Shown here: one piece after another, positions 16,898 to 24,837 of the stretch
Numbering within the stretch: the first letter of the stretch is position 1
Layout: every line of letters begins with the position of its first letter
DNA from: Demequina sp. TMPB413
GTDB taxonomy: Bacteria > Actinomycetota > Actinomycetes > Actinomycetales > Demequinaceae
Assembly (NCBI RefSeq): GCF_020447105.2
Contig: NZ_CP096184.1
Span: 620,001-684,000, forward strand
Direction of reading: 5' to 3'
Length of the DNA: 64,000 nucleotides
Notes under the pieces: model-generated
Told to the model about the DNA's origin: nothing
The model's input: the letters and a program-made list of their open reading frames with translations, nothing else
Database searches by the model: none
Position numbers and translations under genes: made by a program

Positions 16898-17455
16898 TCA
16901 GTTGCGCGCTGCGTCCTTCACCAGGTCGACCACGTCCTCCCACGTGCCCGTGCCGCGAGTGACGACCTCGGTCGCGACGGGATCGAGCACTGCTTGCACA
17001 TTGTCGTTGATGGTGGTGACCACCGACAGGTCGGAGAATGTCGCGTAGTAGTCCTCGACGCCAGAGTGCACCACGAACACGAGGACTTCCTCGCTGGGCA
17101 TCGTCGACTTCATGGACGCCACGGACACAGTTGGTTCGCGAGGCATGATGACCTTGATGGTGTCGCCCGGGAAGCTGCCCTCGACCACCTCGGCGATCGT
17201 GATCTCGAGTGCGACGATGGGGAAGTCGTCGCCGGCATAGGCGGGGTTGTCAATCGGCCCTTCCTCGATGTCGGTGACAACTCCCCGGACGACCACCTCG
17301 GAGCGGTCAACCAGTTCGGCCACGGAGGTCGGCTGATTGGCCTCGAGCCCGTCGATCGACGTCGCGCCCCAGAAGTCCGGGGACCCTGGCGAAGAGCACG
17401 CGGCCAAGAGGAGGGCGATGCTCACAGCGATGGCGCCATGCTTGACACGAGACAT
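16898..17455 (-). CDS. Putative lipoprotein
   Basis: A 185-residue protein: MSRVKHG, a hydrophobic helix, then the lipobox LLAAC. The mature domain is acidic and beta-rich (SEVVVRGVVTDIEEG ... GDTIKVIMPREP), recalling small OB-like lipoproteins, but I do not recognise the family. ATG 17455 has AAGGGA eight bases upstream. It is in tandem with the lipoprotein gene at 16134-16775, 122 bases away. The 17456-17726 gap on its upstream side has no supportable gene. Confidence 0.65.
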   Translation of the reverse strand: MSRVKHGAIAVSIALLLAACSSPGSPDFWGATSIDGLEANQPTSVAELVDRSEVVVRGVVTDIEEGPIDNPAYAGDDFPIVALEITIAEVVEGSFPGDTIKVIMPREPTVSVASMKSTMPSEEVLVFVVHSGVEDYYATFSDLSVVTTINDNVQAVLDPVATEVVTRGTGTWEDVVDLVKDAARN

Positions 17456-17726
17456 ACGGACATCCCTTCCCCTCATGATGCTTAGTACCACCCGTTGATC
17501 GGGACGTCCACACGAGGTCTTGGCCCGGCGGCCATCAGAACCAGATCGACTCAGGCAAGCAAGCCGGACTGCCGCCATTTCAACTCTTCGCTTGTGCGTG
17601 CTGGAGGGCGCCTTGGTCCAAGCCCTAGGGTCACTGCCGGGCCGAAACCGATGGCGCCACGCAACGGTTGGTGATCGGCTCGCGTTGGGAATGGCCGCCT
17701 CGCAGCGGGAGTGGAGGATGGAGCGA

Positions 17727-18317
17727 CTAGCGGTTCAAACGCGCGCGAATGCGACGCATCGCCGATCGGAACCGACTCTCTGTGGCGGCTCTCGCCGAGA
17801 AACCATTGACCAATTCGGGCCAGAGTCGGTCCGGCAGGGGGTCGCCAGCAAGCAGACTCATTGCCATCTCGTGAGCCGCGTCGTCCAAAACTTGCACGTC
17901 GGCGCCGGCGTACTCCTCGATGTCGTATGCGTCATCGAGTTCGACAAGTGGTTGGAGTCGCGCTGCTCCGTCATGGCCGATAGTTGAGTGTGCCCAGGCG
18001 CACAAGTCGCGGGCCGAGAGTTCGCCGTCGAGCAGGCGCTTGCCCATGACGCGTGTTGCAGCGATCTGCATCTCATCGCGATCGGGCCCAGGATAGGGGA
18101 TGTTGAGTTCCTCGAACGTGGCCTCCACCACCGGGCGTATCGTCCAGTAAGACTCCTTGCCCGTGAATCCGGCGACCTCGAAAAGTGACGGCGAGTCAAC
18201 TCCTGCCACAACAGCGTTCACGGCCGCAGAAATGACCGCAGCGGCCCCGCTAGATTCCCTGACCTCCCACAGCGCCACTGCGTCGAACAGTGCTGAGGTT
18301 TCAGTGCTTTCGGTCAC
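17727..18317 (-). CDS. Hypothetical protein
   Basis: A 196-residue acidic, mainly helical protein, probably from GTG 18317; an upstream start at 18398 would add 27 residues of low-complexity sequence. Notable stretches are SLFEVAGFTGKESYWTIRPVVEATFEELNIPYPG and the basic C-terminus RFRSAMRRIRARLNR. No membrane segment, signal peptide or catalytic motif is seen, and I do not recognise it. It lies among orphan genes between the two direct repeats. Confidence 0.55.
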   Translation of the reverse strand: MTESTETSALFDAVALWEVRESSGAAAVISAAVNAVVAGVDSPSLFEVAGFTGKESYWTIRPVVEATFEELNIPYPGPDRDEMQIAATRVMGKRLLDGELSARDLCAWAHSTIGHDGAARLQPLVELDDAYDIEEYAGADVQVLDDAAHEMAMSLLAGDPLPDRLWPELVNGFSARAATESRFRSAMRRIRARLNR

Positions 18318-18465
18318 GGCGCATCCCCGTCCGTGGTGAGTTGACGTGCGTCTCCAAGCCGAGATCAGCGAGGCGCTTCGTGGTGGCCATGTGGCCAACG
18401 CTAGCTCTTCGCCTGGCGCCGTCCGTTGGCGACGCGGGTACAGATGCGAATGGAGCCCGTGGCTG

Positions 18466-18882
18466 TCAGAGGATTTCCATGGCGGGCAGGTTCACCGACG
18501 GGTCGAAGGGGAATGCAGCCCAGTCCGCATCCGTCGCGACTGATACGCGATTGTCTGACCGCACGTGCTCGATGAAGTATTGGTTCTCCGGCAGCCTTGG
18601 ACGGCCATAGTAGAACCAAGTCCATCGCACTTCGCTCGCGGAAGCAATCGAGAACTCGGTCTCAGATACGGACGCCGACGTTGGGTTCCGTATCTCGAGT
18701 GTCTCCCCTCCGTCGAAAACCAAGACCAGGGTGGCCCGATCGGGGGAGGTGTGCGCTGAACAAACCCGGTGAATGTTGTCGTACGGTCGACCGAAGAAGT
18801 CCCCATATACCCGTAGAGACCCCGTCTTGATGTGTGGAATGGCCCTATTGATCTTGGCGGCGATTCGCGACGCGGCGGTCAT
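18466..18882 (-). CDS. Hypothetical protein
   Basis: A 138-residue protein with a mixed beta-rich pattern (SLRVYGDFFGRPYDNIH ... ATLVLVFDGGETLEIRNP ... WFYYGRPRLPENQYFIEH). It resembles small proteins that cap toxin immunity or orphan cassettes, but no family is recognised. It is in tandem with the gene at 17727 and divergent from the DUF4288 gene. The 230-base gap between those two divergent genes shows no clear promoter. Confidence 0.55.
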   Translation of the reverse strand: MTAASRIAAKINRAIPHIKTGSLRVYGDFFGRPYDNIHRVCSAHTSPDRATLVLVFDGGETLEIRNPTSASVSETEFSIASASEVRWTWFYYGRPRLPENQYFIEHVRSDNRVSVATDADWAAFPFDPSVNLPAMEIL

Positions 18883-19113
18883 TCTGTCAGCCTAGCGATC
18901 CACCAGGGCGCGCTTCCGGAGGCATTACCGACGCCGGCAACCCGGCCTGTCGCGGATCCGCCGCGAGCGGAAGCACTGGAAGGCGCCCGTGGAGAACGCG
19001 CTTGGACATCGCCCGGTGCTCAGGGAGCGGGACAGCACCGAGTCGCGGACACGTCGGGGCGCAGGCGGTGTGGGAAGCGTGGTCTGGGGCCGTGGTCGAG
19101 CAAGATTGAAGGC

Positions 19114-19467
19114 ATGACGCAGGCCGCGGCACTCAATTGGTACTCAGTGCGGTGTGTTTTCATAGGTCGTCCGCCCGACAGACCTCATTACATCTATGAG
19201 GAACGCATCACCGTATGGCAGGCTCCTTCGCCTGAAGCTGCGATTGCGAAGGCAGAAGAAGAGGCCGAGCAGTACGTTGAAGTCTTCGAGAACGACACCT
19301 ACGTTGGCATGGCTCAGTGTTACTGGATGTACGACGAGTTGCGTGATGGCGCCGAGGTGTTCTCATTGATGCGCGACTCCACGCTCGAGCCAGATGAGTA
19401 CGTTAAGACGTTCTTTCGCACCGGCGCAGAGCATGAAGGCGACGTGTCTGAATCGCCGGAACCGTGA
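19114..19467 (+). CDS. DUF4288 domain protein
   Basis: A 117-residue protein matching the DUF4288 pattern: LNWYSVRCVFIGR at the start, then YEERITVWQAPSPEAAIAKAEEEAEQY. The family is widespread, small, soluble and of unknown function. ATG 19114 is chosen because the domain begins directly after it; the longer frame from 18832 is not credible. Confidence 0.72.
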   Translation: MTQAAALNWYSVRCVFIGRPPDRPHYIYEERITVWQAPSPEAAIAKAEEEAEQYVEVFENDTYVGMAQCYWMYDELRDGAEVFSLMRDSTLEPDEYVKTFFRTGAEHEGDVSESPEP

Positions 19468-19612
19468 GCCTCTGCCCCGCAGTCAGTTGCTTCAGAGCAT
19501 CTCAGGCCATGGGTGCCTTGGCGGGATGCTCAATGAGGTGTGATGCTGCGCATCCATGGGACATGGCGCGCTAACTGACACATCCAAGCCGACCCGTGTC
19601 GAGCCTGCGAGA

Positions 19613-19918
19613 CTATGCGGCCCCTAGGCCCAGCGGCTCGATGCGTTCCAGGTCGAGGCTCTGGCGAGCGACCCACAGGTCGTGCGCGTCCTGCATCGCC
19701 AACCAACTTTCGGCGCTGCGGCCGAGCGCCTTCGACAGGCGGAGCGCCATCTCTGGGCTCACTCGGTTGCTGCCGTTGAGGACGCGGCTCAGCGTCGACG
19801 GCGCGACGCCGAGGTGCTTTGCGAGCGCCCGTCCGGTAACACCAAAGGGCTCGAGGTAGACACCGGTGATGAACTCGCCCGGGTGCGGGGGATTGTGCAT
19901 CGGAGTCAGCGCATCCAT
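19613..19918 (-). CDS. higA: HigA-family antitoxin (XRE helix-turn-helix)
   Basis: A 101-residue protein with the HigA opening HPGEFITGVYLEPFGVTGRALAKHLGVAPSTLSRVLNG and the MALRLSKALGRSAESWLAMQ helix. It binds and neutralises the HigB-type toxin encoded just before it and would repress the pair. Its ATG overlaps the higB stop, the usual toxin-first order of this family. Confidence 0.92.
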   Translation of the reverse strand: MDALTPMHNPPHPGEFITGVYLEPFGVTGRALAKHLGVAPSTLSRVLNGSNRVSPEMALRLSKALGRSAESWLAMQDAHDLWVARQSLDLERIEPLGLGAA

Positions 19919-20196
19919 CAGTGGTAGTCCTCGTAGTCCAGGACGTACGCGTTCCCATCGCGGAACTCGAACGTCAGTCTCCAGTTCCCGCTGACCATTA
20001 CTGACCAGCGGTTAGCCATCGCGCCCTTCAGGGGGTGGAGTCCAAAGCCGGGGATGTCCATATCCTCCACAGCTTGCGCGGTGTCGAGCGCCGCGAGCTG
20101 CAGACGTAGTCGCTTCGCATGGTGAGGTTGGACGCCGGCGTGGCTCCCTTTCTCGAAGAGCATGCGCAAGCCCTTGTGTTGGAAGGACTTGATCAC
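19918..20196 (-). CDS. higB: HigB-family toxin (RelE/ParE superfamily)
   Basis: A 92-residue RelE/ParE-fold protein with the HigB pattern: MIKSFQHKGLRMLFEKG at the start, PGFGLHPLKGAMANRWSVMVSGNWRLTFEF in the core and DYEDYH at the end. The family cleaves mRNA on the ribosome. It is the first gene of the toxin-antitoxin pair, with a palindromic site 15 bases upstream of its start. Confidence 0.92.
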   Translation of the reverse strand: MIKSFQHKGLRMLFEKGSHAGVQPHHAKRLRLQLAALDTAQAVEDMDIPGFGLHPLKGAMANRWSVMVSGNWRLTFEFRDGNAYVLDYEDYH

Positions 20197-20211
20197 GAAG
20201 CAAGTGTAGCG

Positions 20212-20230
20212 TGTTGCGCAATACGCAACA
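20212..20230. promoter_or_regulatory. Palindromic operator upstream of higBA
   Basis: TGTTGCG (20212-20218) and CGCAACA (20224-20230) are perfect inverted arms around five bases. The site is 16-34 bases upstream of the higB start, where HigA is expected to bind. On the minus strand a TACACT hexamer follows and could serve as a -10 element. Confidence 0.65.
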
Positions 20231-20255
20231 TTACAGAGGGGTGCATCGGCACGCT

Positions 20256-20410
20256 CGCGCGGCGAATAGTTGGTAGGTCGGTCATGGACCTATCGTCCAC
20301 CGCGGGTATGACAAGACAACAAAACGTCCGGGCAGCTGCCACGCCCCCAGAGTCACGGCGCCGCCGTGACCTCAAGCACGCCCTTAGCGCCCTTCTCCGC
20401 CAGGCTCATC
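20256..20410. repeat. Direct repeat copy 2, downstream of and into nirK
   Basis: This is the partner of the copy at 14445-14580. The non-coding part can fold: GTCAT/ATGAC and GGAC/GTCC arms (20281-20289 with 20295-20298 and 20308-20312). In copy 1 the outer pair changes from T-A to T-G yet still pairs. The copy is continuous with the intact nirK 3' end, so it marks the original location and copy 1 is the displaced fragment. Confidence 0.7.
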
Positions 20411-21852
20411 TTGTGGTTCACGATCGCGTAGTGCCCGGCCTCCGGCGGCACGAACTCCACGAAGCCGCCCTGCGCCGCGAGCAGCGGCAGCACCTGGGCG
20501 CCGGTCACGCCCTGCGTGATCCCGTCGGTCGAGGCGCCGCGATAGACGGAGTAGGAGCCCTCGTTCCACACCGTGTCGAACTGGGTGCCCACCACGTGGA
20601 ATGAGAGGTCCGCGTTGGGGCCCGCATCGAGCACCCACATGCGCACCCGCTCGCCGGCGACGGCCGTCAGCGGGTGAGCCGCGTACTGGAACGCCCGCCC
20701 GTTGAACGCGACCACGTCGGGCTGCACCGCGGCGGCCTTGGTGGGGGACGTGGTGCCGCCCTCGCTTCCCAGGTACATCTCCGACTGGATCAGCACGTAT
20801 TGGCGGTCCACCGGCTCCAGGCCGTCGGGCTCGATCACCACGGCGCCGAACATGCCGTTCGCGATGTGCTGCGTCATCGGCATGGTGCCGCAGTGATACA
20901 TCCAGATGCCCGCGCGCCCGGCCGTGAACTCATACACGAGCGATTCGCCAGGTTCGATGGTGCGCATCGGGCCGTCCGGAGCCAACTCGCCCGCGTGGAA
21001 GTCGATCGAGTGGCCCATCGTGCCCGCGTTCACCAAGGTGATGCGGAAGGTGTCGCCGACGCGTCCGTGCAGGGTGGGGCCCGGCGACGTGCCGTTGTAG
21101 GTCCAGATCGCGCGCGTCACACCGTCCGCGACCGTCTCCGTGGACTCGGTGACGGTGAAGGTGTACTCGCGGAGGGTCTCGTCGGTGAGGGGCTGGAGTT
21201 CGGCTGGCATGGGCTCGGCGTCCTTGGCGGCGGCCAGCAGGTCCACCATCGACGGTGCAGCGACTTCAGGCCCCGTCGAGCCATCACCGGACATCATGCC
21301 TGGCATATCGCGCGGCGCGGCCGCGGCGTCGTCCGTTGTCCCAGCGTCGTCCGAAGCGCCAGCGGCACCCAAAGCGACGACGTCAAGCTCCATGCCCATG
21401 GCGCGATGCCCGGCGAGCGAGCACCAGCCCTCCATGCTGGAGCCGATCACGCCGGCATCAAGCACGGCCGTGTCGCCCGGCGCGATGGAGCCGGTCTCGG
21501 TGCCGTTCGCGAGCACCAGGTCGTGGCGCTGGTCGCCGGTGTTGTCGAAGGTGATGAGCAGGCGGTCGCCCGCGGGCACCTCGATGGTGTCGGGGGTGAA
21601 GGACATGCCGTCGACGCCAACGGTGACCTCGGTGGTGTTGCCGGTGGGCTCGACGGCGGCAGCCAGCCCAGGCGCGGTGGCGGCCTCCGTGCGGGCGGGG
21701 TCGGCCAGCACCATGGCGCCGAACGTGATGACGCCCACGGCGAGCACCGCGATGAGTGCCTGCGCCCGCCTGGGGATGACGGGCGCAGGCACGATGGGGG
21801 CGCCGACGGTGGCGTCGGCTGGTGGGGGAGACGCGGGTGGCGTGAGGGTCAC
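20353..21852 (-). CDS. nirK: Copper-containing nitrite reductase (NO-forming) with N-terminal membrane anchor and extra cupredoxin domain
   Basis: A 499-residue protein from GTG 21852, with AGGAG just upstream. The order is proline-rich cytoplasmic head, one hydrophobic anchor (about 29-52), a single cupredoxin domain (about 75-165, with its own H, C, H, M ligand set including GWCSLAGHRAMGM), a Met/Asp-rich linker, then the two-domain NirK core. Type-1 copper ligands are H281, C321, H329 and M334; type-2 ligands are H286, H320 and H419. All are present, so nitrite-to-NO activity is expected outside the membrane. The fused blue-copper domain probably feeds electrons to the core. The start overlaps the membrane-protein gene stop by 4 bp. 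Confidence 0.92.
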   Translation of the reverse strand: MTLTPPASPPPADATVGAPIVPAPVIPRRAQALIAVLAVGVITFGAMVLADPARTEAATAPGLAAAVEPTGNTTEVTVGVDGMSFTPDTIEVPAGDRLLITFDNTGDQRHDLVLANGTETGSIAPGDTAVLDAGVIGSSMEGWCSLAGHRAMGMELDVVALGAAGASDDAGTTDDAAAAPRDMPGMMSGDGSTGPEVAAPSMVDLLAAAKDAEPMPAELQPLTDETLREYTFTVTESTETVADGVTRAIWTYNGTSPGPTLHGRVGDTFRITLVNAGTMGHSIDFHAGELAPDGPMRTIEPGESLVYEFTAGRAGIWMYHCGTMPMTQHIANGMFGAVVIEPDGLEPVDRQYVLIQSEMYLGSEGGTTSPTKAAAVQPDVVAFNGRAFQYAAHPLTAVAGERVRMWVLDAGPNADLSFHVVGTQFDTVWNEGSYSVYRGASTDGITQGVTGAQVLPLLAAQGGFVEFVPPEAGHYAIVNHKMSLAEKGAKGVLEVTAAP

Positions 21853-23258
21853 AGGAGGCTCCTGGGGTTGGTCTCGGGGCTTTGCGGAGCGCTGCCGCCT
21901 GGGGCGACGACGATGGGTGCAGCGAGCGGGACGGCGCCACCTGCCGCGCGCCTGGCCTTGGCTTGGCGGGCACCGGCGACGGCCATGAGGACGATGTCTG
22001 CGGCAAAGGTCGCGGCGACGGCTGCCCACCAGGCCCAGCGGGCGTCGGCGCCAATCCCGGTGGTCGCGACCAGCAACGCGATGCTGACGGTCCGCACGGT
22101 GAGGCGCGCGGTGGAGGCGGTCTCGAGCGCCGCGATGCCCACGCGCACGGTTGCGGCGCCGCCGCCCACCACCACGGGCAGCAGGTAGGTCAGGGCACCC
22201 ACAAAGATCTGGGCGGGGCCGGCGACGCCGATGACGGGGATCCAGGCCATGACGGCGTCGCGGGCGGAGGTCGGGTCCTCGGCGCGGGCGATGAGGGCAG
22301 CGATGATCAGCAGCCCGGCGCCGGTCCAGGCGATGCCGCCCACGAGCGTCCAGGCGGCGTGCTCGCGCGGGCCCTTGGCGATCATGACGCGGGCCAGCGG
22401 CAGGCCGATCCACACGCCGAGCCCCACGGCGTAGGCGGCGAGCAGCGCGCCCGTGGCGGGCATCCATCCGAGCGCGGCGGTGGTGCCTGCTCCCGCGACG
22501 GCGGCCGCGAGCCAGGGCAGGCCGCGCACGGCGGTGGCCGAGGCGTCGCCTTCCATGCGCGTGCGCAGCACCGTGGGGCCGAGTGTGACGAGGGTGCCGG
22601 CGATGGTGAGGCCCAGCCAGCCGCCCACCATGGTGATGGAGTGGGCGAGCGTGAGGCCGTCGCGCGCGTCGAGTAGCCACGCGGGGGCGCTGGGGTCCAG
22701 CAGGGCGACGGTGAGGAAGCCCGCGATGGTGCAGCCGATCACGAACATCGCGGAGGCGGCCACGTAGAAGCGGAGCAGCGGGGCGTGGCGCCCGCCGAGC
22801 GCGTGCTTGGCGGCCAGCAGGATGGCAAGGCCGTGCCACGCGACCACGGCGCCCAGCGCCGCGGCGAAGGCGATGACCAGCGCGGGGGTGCCGATCCACA
22901 TGCCCGCGATGAGTGCCACCAGGCTGGCGTTGAAGGCGAGCGAGCGGATGAGGGCGTCGCGGCCCGAGCGCTGGTCGTTGGGCGGCAGGCGCAGCAGTCC
23001 GCGCGCGAAGTACCAGCTCCACTGCAGGATCGCGTTGGTGAGCACGCCCAGCGTGACCAGGTGGATGGTGGTCCACCAGGTCTGCGGCAGGGCGTCGCGG
23101 GTGGCGATCGCGGTGACGGCGGCGGCCAGGGCGAGCAGCATCCAGATGGTGGTGAGGCGGTCGGTGCGCGGGCGGCGTGAGCGAGGGCGTCCTGTCGTGG
23201 CGCGTTCCTTGGTGGGGCGTTCCTTCGTGGGGCGCTGTTCGGTGTTCTGCGCGGCCAT
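21849..23258 (-). CDS. Polytopic membrane protein coupled to nirK
   Basis: A 469-residue protein with a basic N-terminal tail containing a duplicated PTKER unit, then about 11-12 hydrophobic segments. Several histidines lie within or next to helices (TIHLVTLGVLTNAILQWSWY, VVAWHGLAILLAAKHAL, LAHSITMVGGWLGL), which would suit haem or copper ligation as in CcoN/NnrS-like proteins. It may pass quinol electrons to NirK or act in copper supply; neither is shown by the sequence. GGAGG precedes ATG 23258. It is the first gene of the two-gene operon with nirK. Confidence 0.75.
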   Translation of the reverse strand: MAAQNTEQRPTKERPTKERATTGRPRSRRPRTDRLTTIWMLLALAAAVTAIATRDALPQTWWTTIHLVTLGVLTNAILQWSWYFARGLLRLPPNDQRSGRDALIRSLAFNASLVALIAGMWIGTPALVIAFAAALGAVVAWHGLAILLAAKHALGGRHAPLLRFYVAASAMFVIGCTIAGFLTVALLDPSAPAWLLDARDGLTLAHSITMVGGWLGLTIAGTLVTLGPTVLRTRMEGDASATAVRGLPWLAAAVAGAGTTAALGWMPATGALLAAYAVGLGVWIGLPLARVMIAKGPREHAAWTLVGGIAWTGAGLLIIAALIARAEDPTSARDAVMAWIPVIGVAGPAQIFVGALTYLLPVVVGGGAATVRVGIAALETASTARLTVRTVSIALLVATTGIGADARWAWWAAVAATFAADIVLMAVAGARQAKARRAAGGAVPLAAPIVVAPGGSAPQSPETNPRSLL

Positions 23259-23306
23259 AAGCCCTCCGTCCCAGTTGATTTGAGAGGATAAGGCTACTCT
23301 TTAATC
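23259..23306. promoter_or_regulatory. Short divergent intergenic region between nirK operon and regulator
   Basis: Only 48 bases separate the two start codons, so both promoters and any operator must overlap here. The region is AT-rich for this genome. It holds a small inverted element with AGAG and CTCT arms (23283-23300) and a TTGATT/TACTCT pair with a short 14-base spacer facing the regulator. Confidence 0.45.
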
Positions 23307-23888
23307 ATGAGGATCGATGAGGACGCACGTCCCGGCGCTGGGCGGGTGCTCGCGGCGATGCGCGACGCGGGTGCTGGGGTGACGGCCGCCGAGCTTGGCT
23401 CGCGCCTCGGTCTGCACGTCACCACGGTGCGGTTTCACCTGGACCGGTTGGCGGCCGACGGTCTTGTTGCGGGCCATGCCATTCCTTCCAGGGGCCGCGG
23501 CCGGCCGCGCATGGTCTACCAGGCGGTTCGCGTGCCCGACGCTCGGGCGGGGATGCTCGCGGCGCTTGCCGACGCTGCTGCTGGGGATGGTGCGGTGGCG
23601 GAGCGCGCGCAACGCGCGGGGGAGCGGTGGGCGGAGGGTCTGGATGTTGAAGGTCTCGATCCAGTGGCCGCACTCGCGGCGGTGTTCACGGAACTGGGAT
23701 TCGCGCCCGCGTCGATTGAAGGCGGTCTCGCGCTCCAGGCGTGTCCGTTCCTCGAGGACGCGCGCCGCCACCCGGAGGTGGTGTGCGGGGTGCACAGGGG
23801 GCTGGCGGTGGGAATTGCGCGGCGAGCGGGCGCGTCAGTGGAACTCAGACCGTTCCAGGGCGATATTTGCAGACTTGCGATTGCCTAG
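23307..23888 (+). CDS. SufR-like helix-turn-helix regulator, probable nirK regulator
   Basis: A 193-residue protein. The N-terminal ~70 residues form a winged helix (VTAAELGSRLGLHVTTVRFHLDRLAADGLV). The C-terminus has a cysteine pattern CPF-x11-C-x2-H ... C (C146, C160, H163, C188), like that binding a [4Fe-4S] cluster in SufR-family repressors. It is divergent from the nirK operon. A paralogue with the same pattern heads the nar operon at 40.1 kb. Sensing of NO, redox state or iron-sulfur status is inferred. No Shine-Dalgarno sequence is evident. Confidence 0.78.
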   Translation: MRIDEDARPGAGRVLAAMRDAGAGVTAAELGSRLGLHVTTVRFHLDRLAADGLVAGHAIPSRGRGRPRMVYQAVRVPDARAGMLAALADAAAGDGAVAERAQRAGERWAEGLDVEGLDPVAALAAVFTELGFAPASIEGGLALQACPFLEDARRHPEVVCGVHRGLAVGIARRAGASVELRPFQGDICRLAIA

Positions 23889-24057
23889 TCGCGACAGGGG
23901 CGCTACTGCAGTACCCGTCGCCTGACGCGAGCCACACCGAGGCCGCACTGAACGGGTGGCGTTCATTCTTGTGGCAACATCAGATGACACGCACGACGTA
24001 CCTCGGTGCTCGCTACCCTGATCGAGTTCCGTCACAATACAACCTCTGGAGCAAGAC

Positions 24058-24837
24058 TTGAGCGACGCGATCGAGCCCGTTGAGGAGCTGCTGAAATCAA
24101 CTGATCTAGGGGCTCCGGTAACTGCCGAAGAGTCGGGTGCTCACGGAGAAACCGCGCTCCCTTCGTTGACTCTTGCACTGTTCAGGACAGCCGCGAAGGA
24201 GTTCGCTACCGAACTCACCCAAACTCCTCTTCCAAGCCTTTACGGTGCGACAGACGGCAAGGCCGTGGGCACCAAAGTCGAAGCAATGTTCAAGGAACAT
24301 CTGCAGGATCGCTACGACCTGGCCGTCGGCAACGCTGCCAACGGTCTCGATTTCCCCTCGCTGAATCTTGATCTGAAGGTGACATCCAAGAAGCAGCCTC
24401 AGTCGTCGTCTCCGTATCGCGCCGCCACGCAGAAGATCTATGGCCTTGGTTACAGCTTGTTGGTCATCGTCTACGTCAAGCGGGACGAAGCAACCGAGCA
24501 AGCGGCGTACCTCGACATTGAGAACGTCATCTATATCGACAAGACCCGCACCAGCGACTACACGTTAACTAAGACGATCCGCGAGATCATCGCCAACGGC
24601 GAGACCGACGCACGAGACGCGATCATCGACGATCTCGATGCGCTGCTACAAGACAAGAACATCCCTCTAGACGAGGTTAGCCGACGCCAGCTCGCTGAGC
24701 GATTGATCGATGACATCCCCGAGCAGGGTGTGCTGACCATCTCGAATGCGCTTCAATGGCGACTTCAGTACAGCCGGGCCATTAGCACTGCGACCGCAAA
24801 GACCATCGCTCCGGAGGTTGAGGACCTTCGTGCCTAA
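24058..24837 (+). CDS. Probable type II restriction endonuclease
   Basis: A 259-residue protein from TTG 24058, with GGAG seven bases upstream. A central PD-(D/E)xK-like core is suggested by LDFPSLNLDLKVTSKKQPQSS, where an acidic residue and D-x-K-type lysine sit on adjacent strands. A long C-terminal helical region follows. Base composition is lower in GC than the flanking metabolic genes, which suggests transfer. Its stop lies inside the start of the methyltransferase gene (8-base overlap), the strongest evidence for a restriction role. Recognition sequence is unknown. Confidence 0.72.
   Translation: MSDAIEPVEELLKSTDLGAPVTAEESGAHGETALPSLTLALFRTAAKEFATELTQTPLPSLYGATDGKAVGTKVEAMFKEHLQDRYDLAVGNAANGLDFPSLNLDLKVTSKKQPQSSSPYRAATQKIYGLGYSLLVIVYVKRDEATEQAAYLDIENVIYIDKTRTSDYTLTKTIREIIANGETDARDAIIDDLDALLQDKNIPLDEVSRRQLAERLIDDIPEQGVLTISNALQWRLQYSRAISTATAKTIAPEVEDLRA

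Noticed and set aside
17520-17987. Plus-strand frame of 155 codons overlapping the 17.7-kb gene
   Set aside because: Overlaps a better minus-strand gene and lacks a start context.
21853-23076. Minus-strand frame continuous with NirK for over 400 extra codons
   Set aside because: This is the shifted frame of the membrane protein gene; it is rich in H, R and P with no hydrophobic segments, while the overlapping frame gives a clean polytopic protein.
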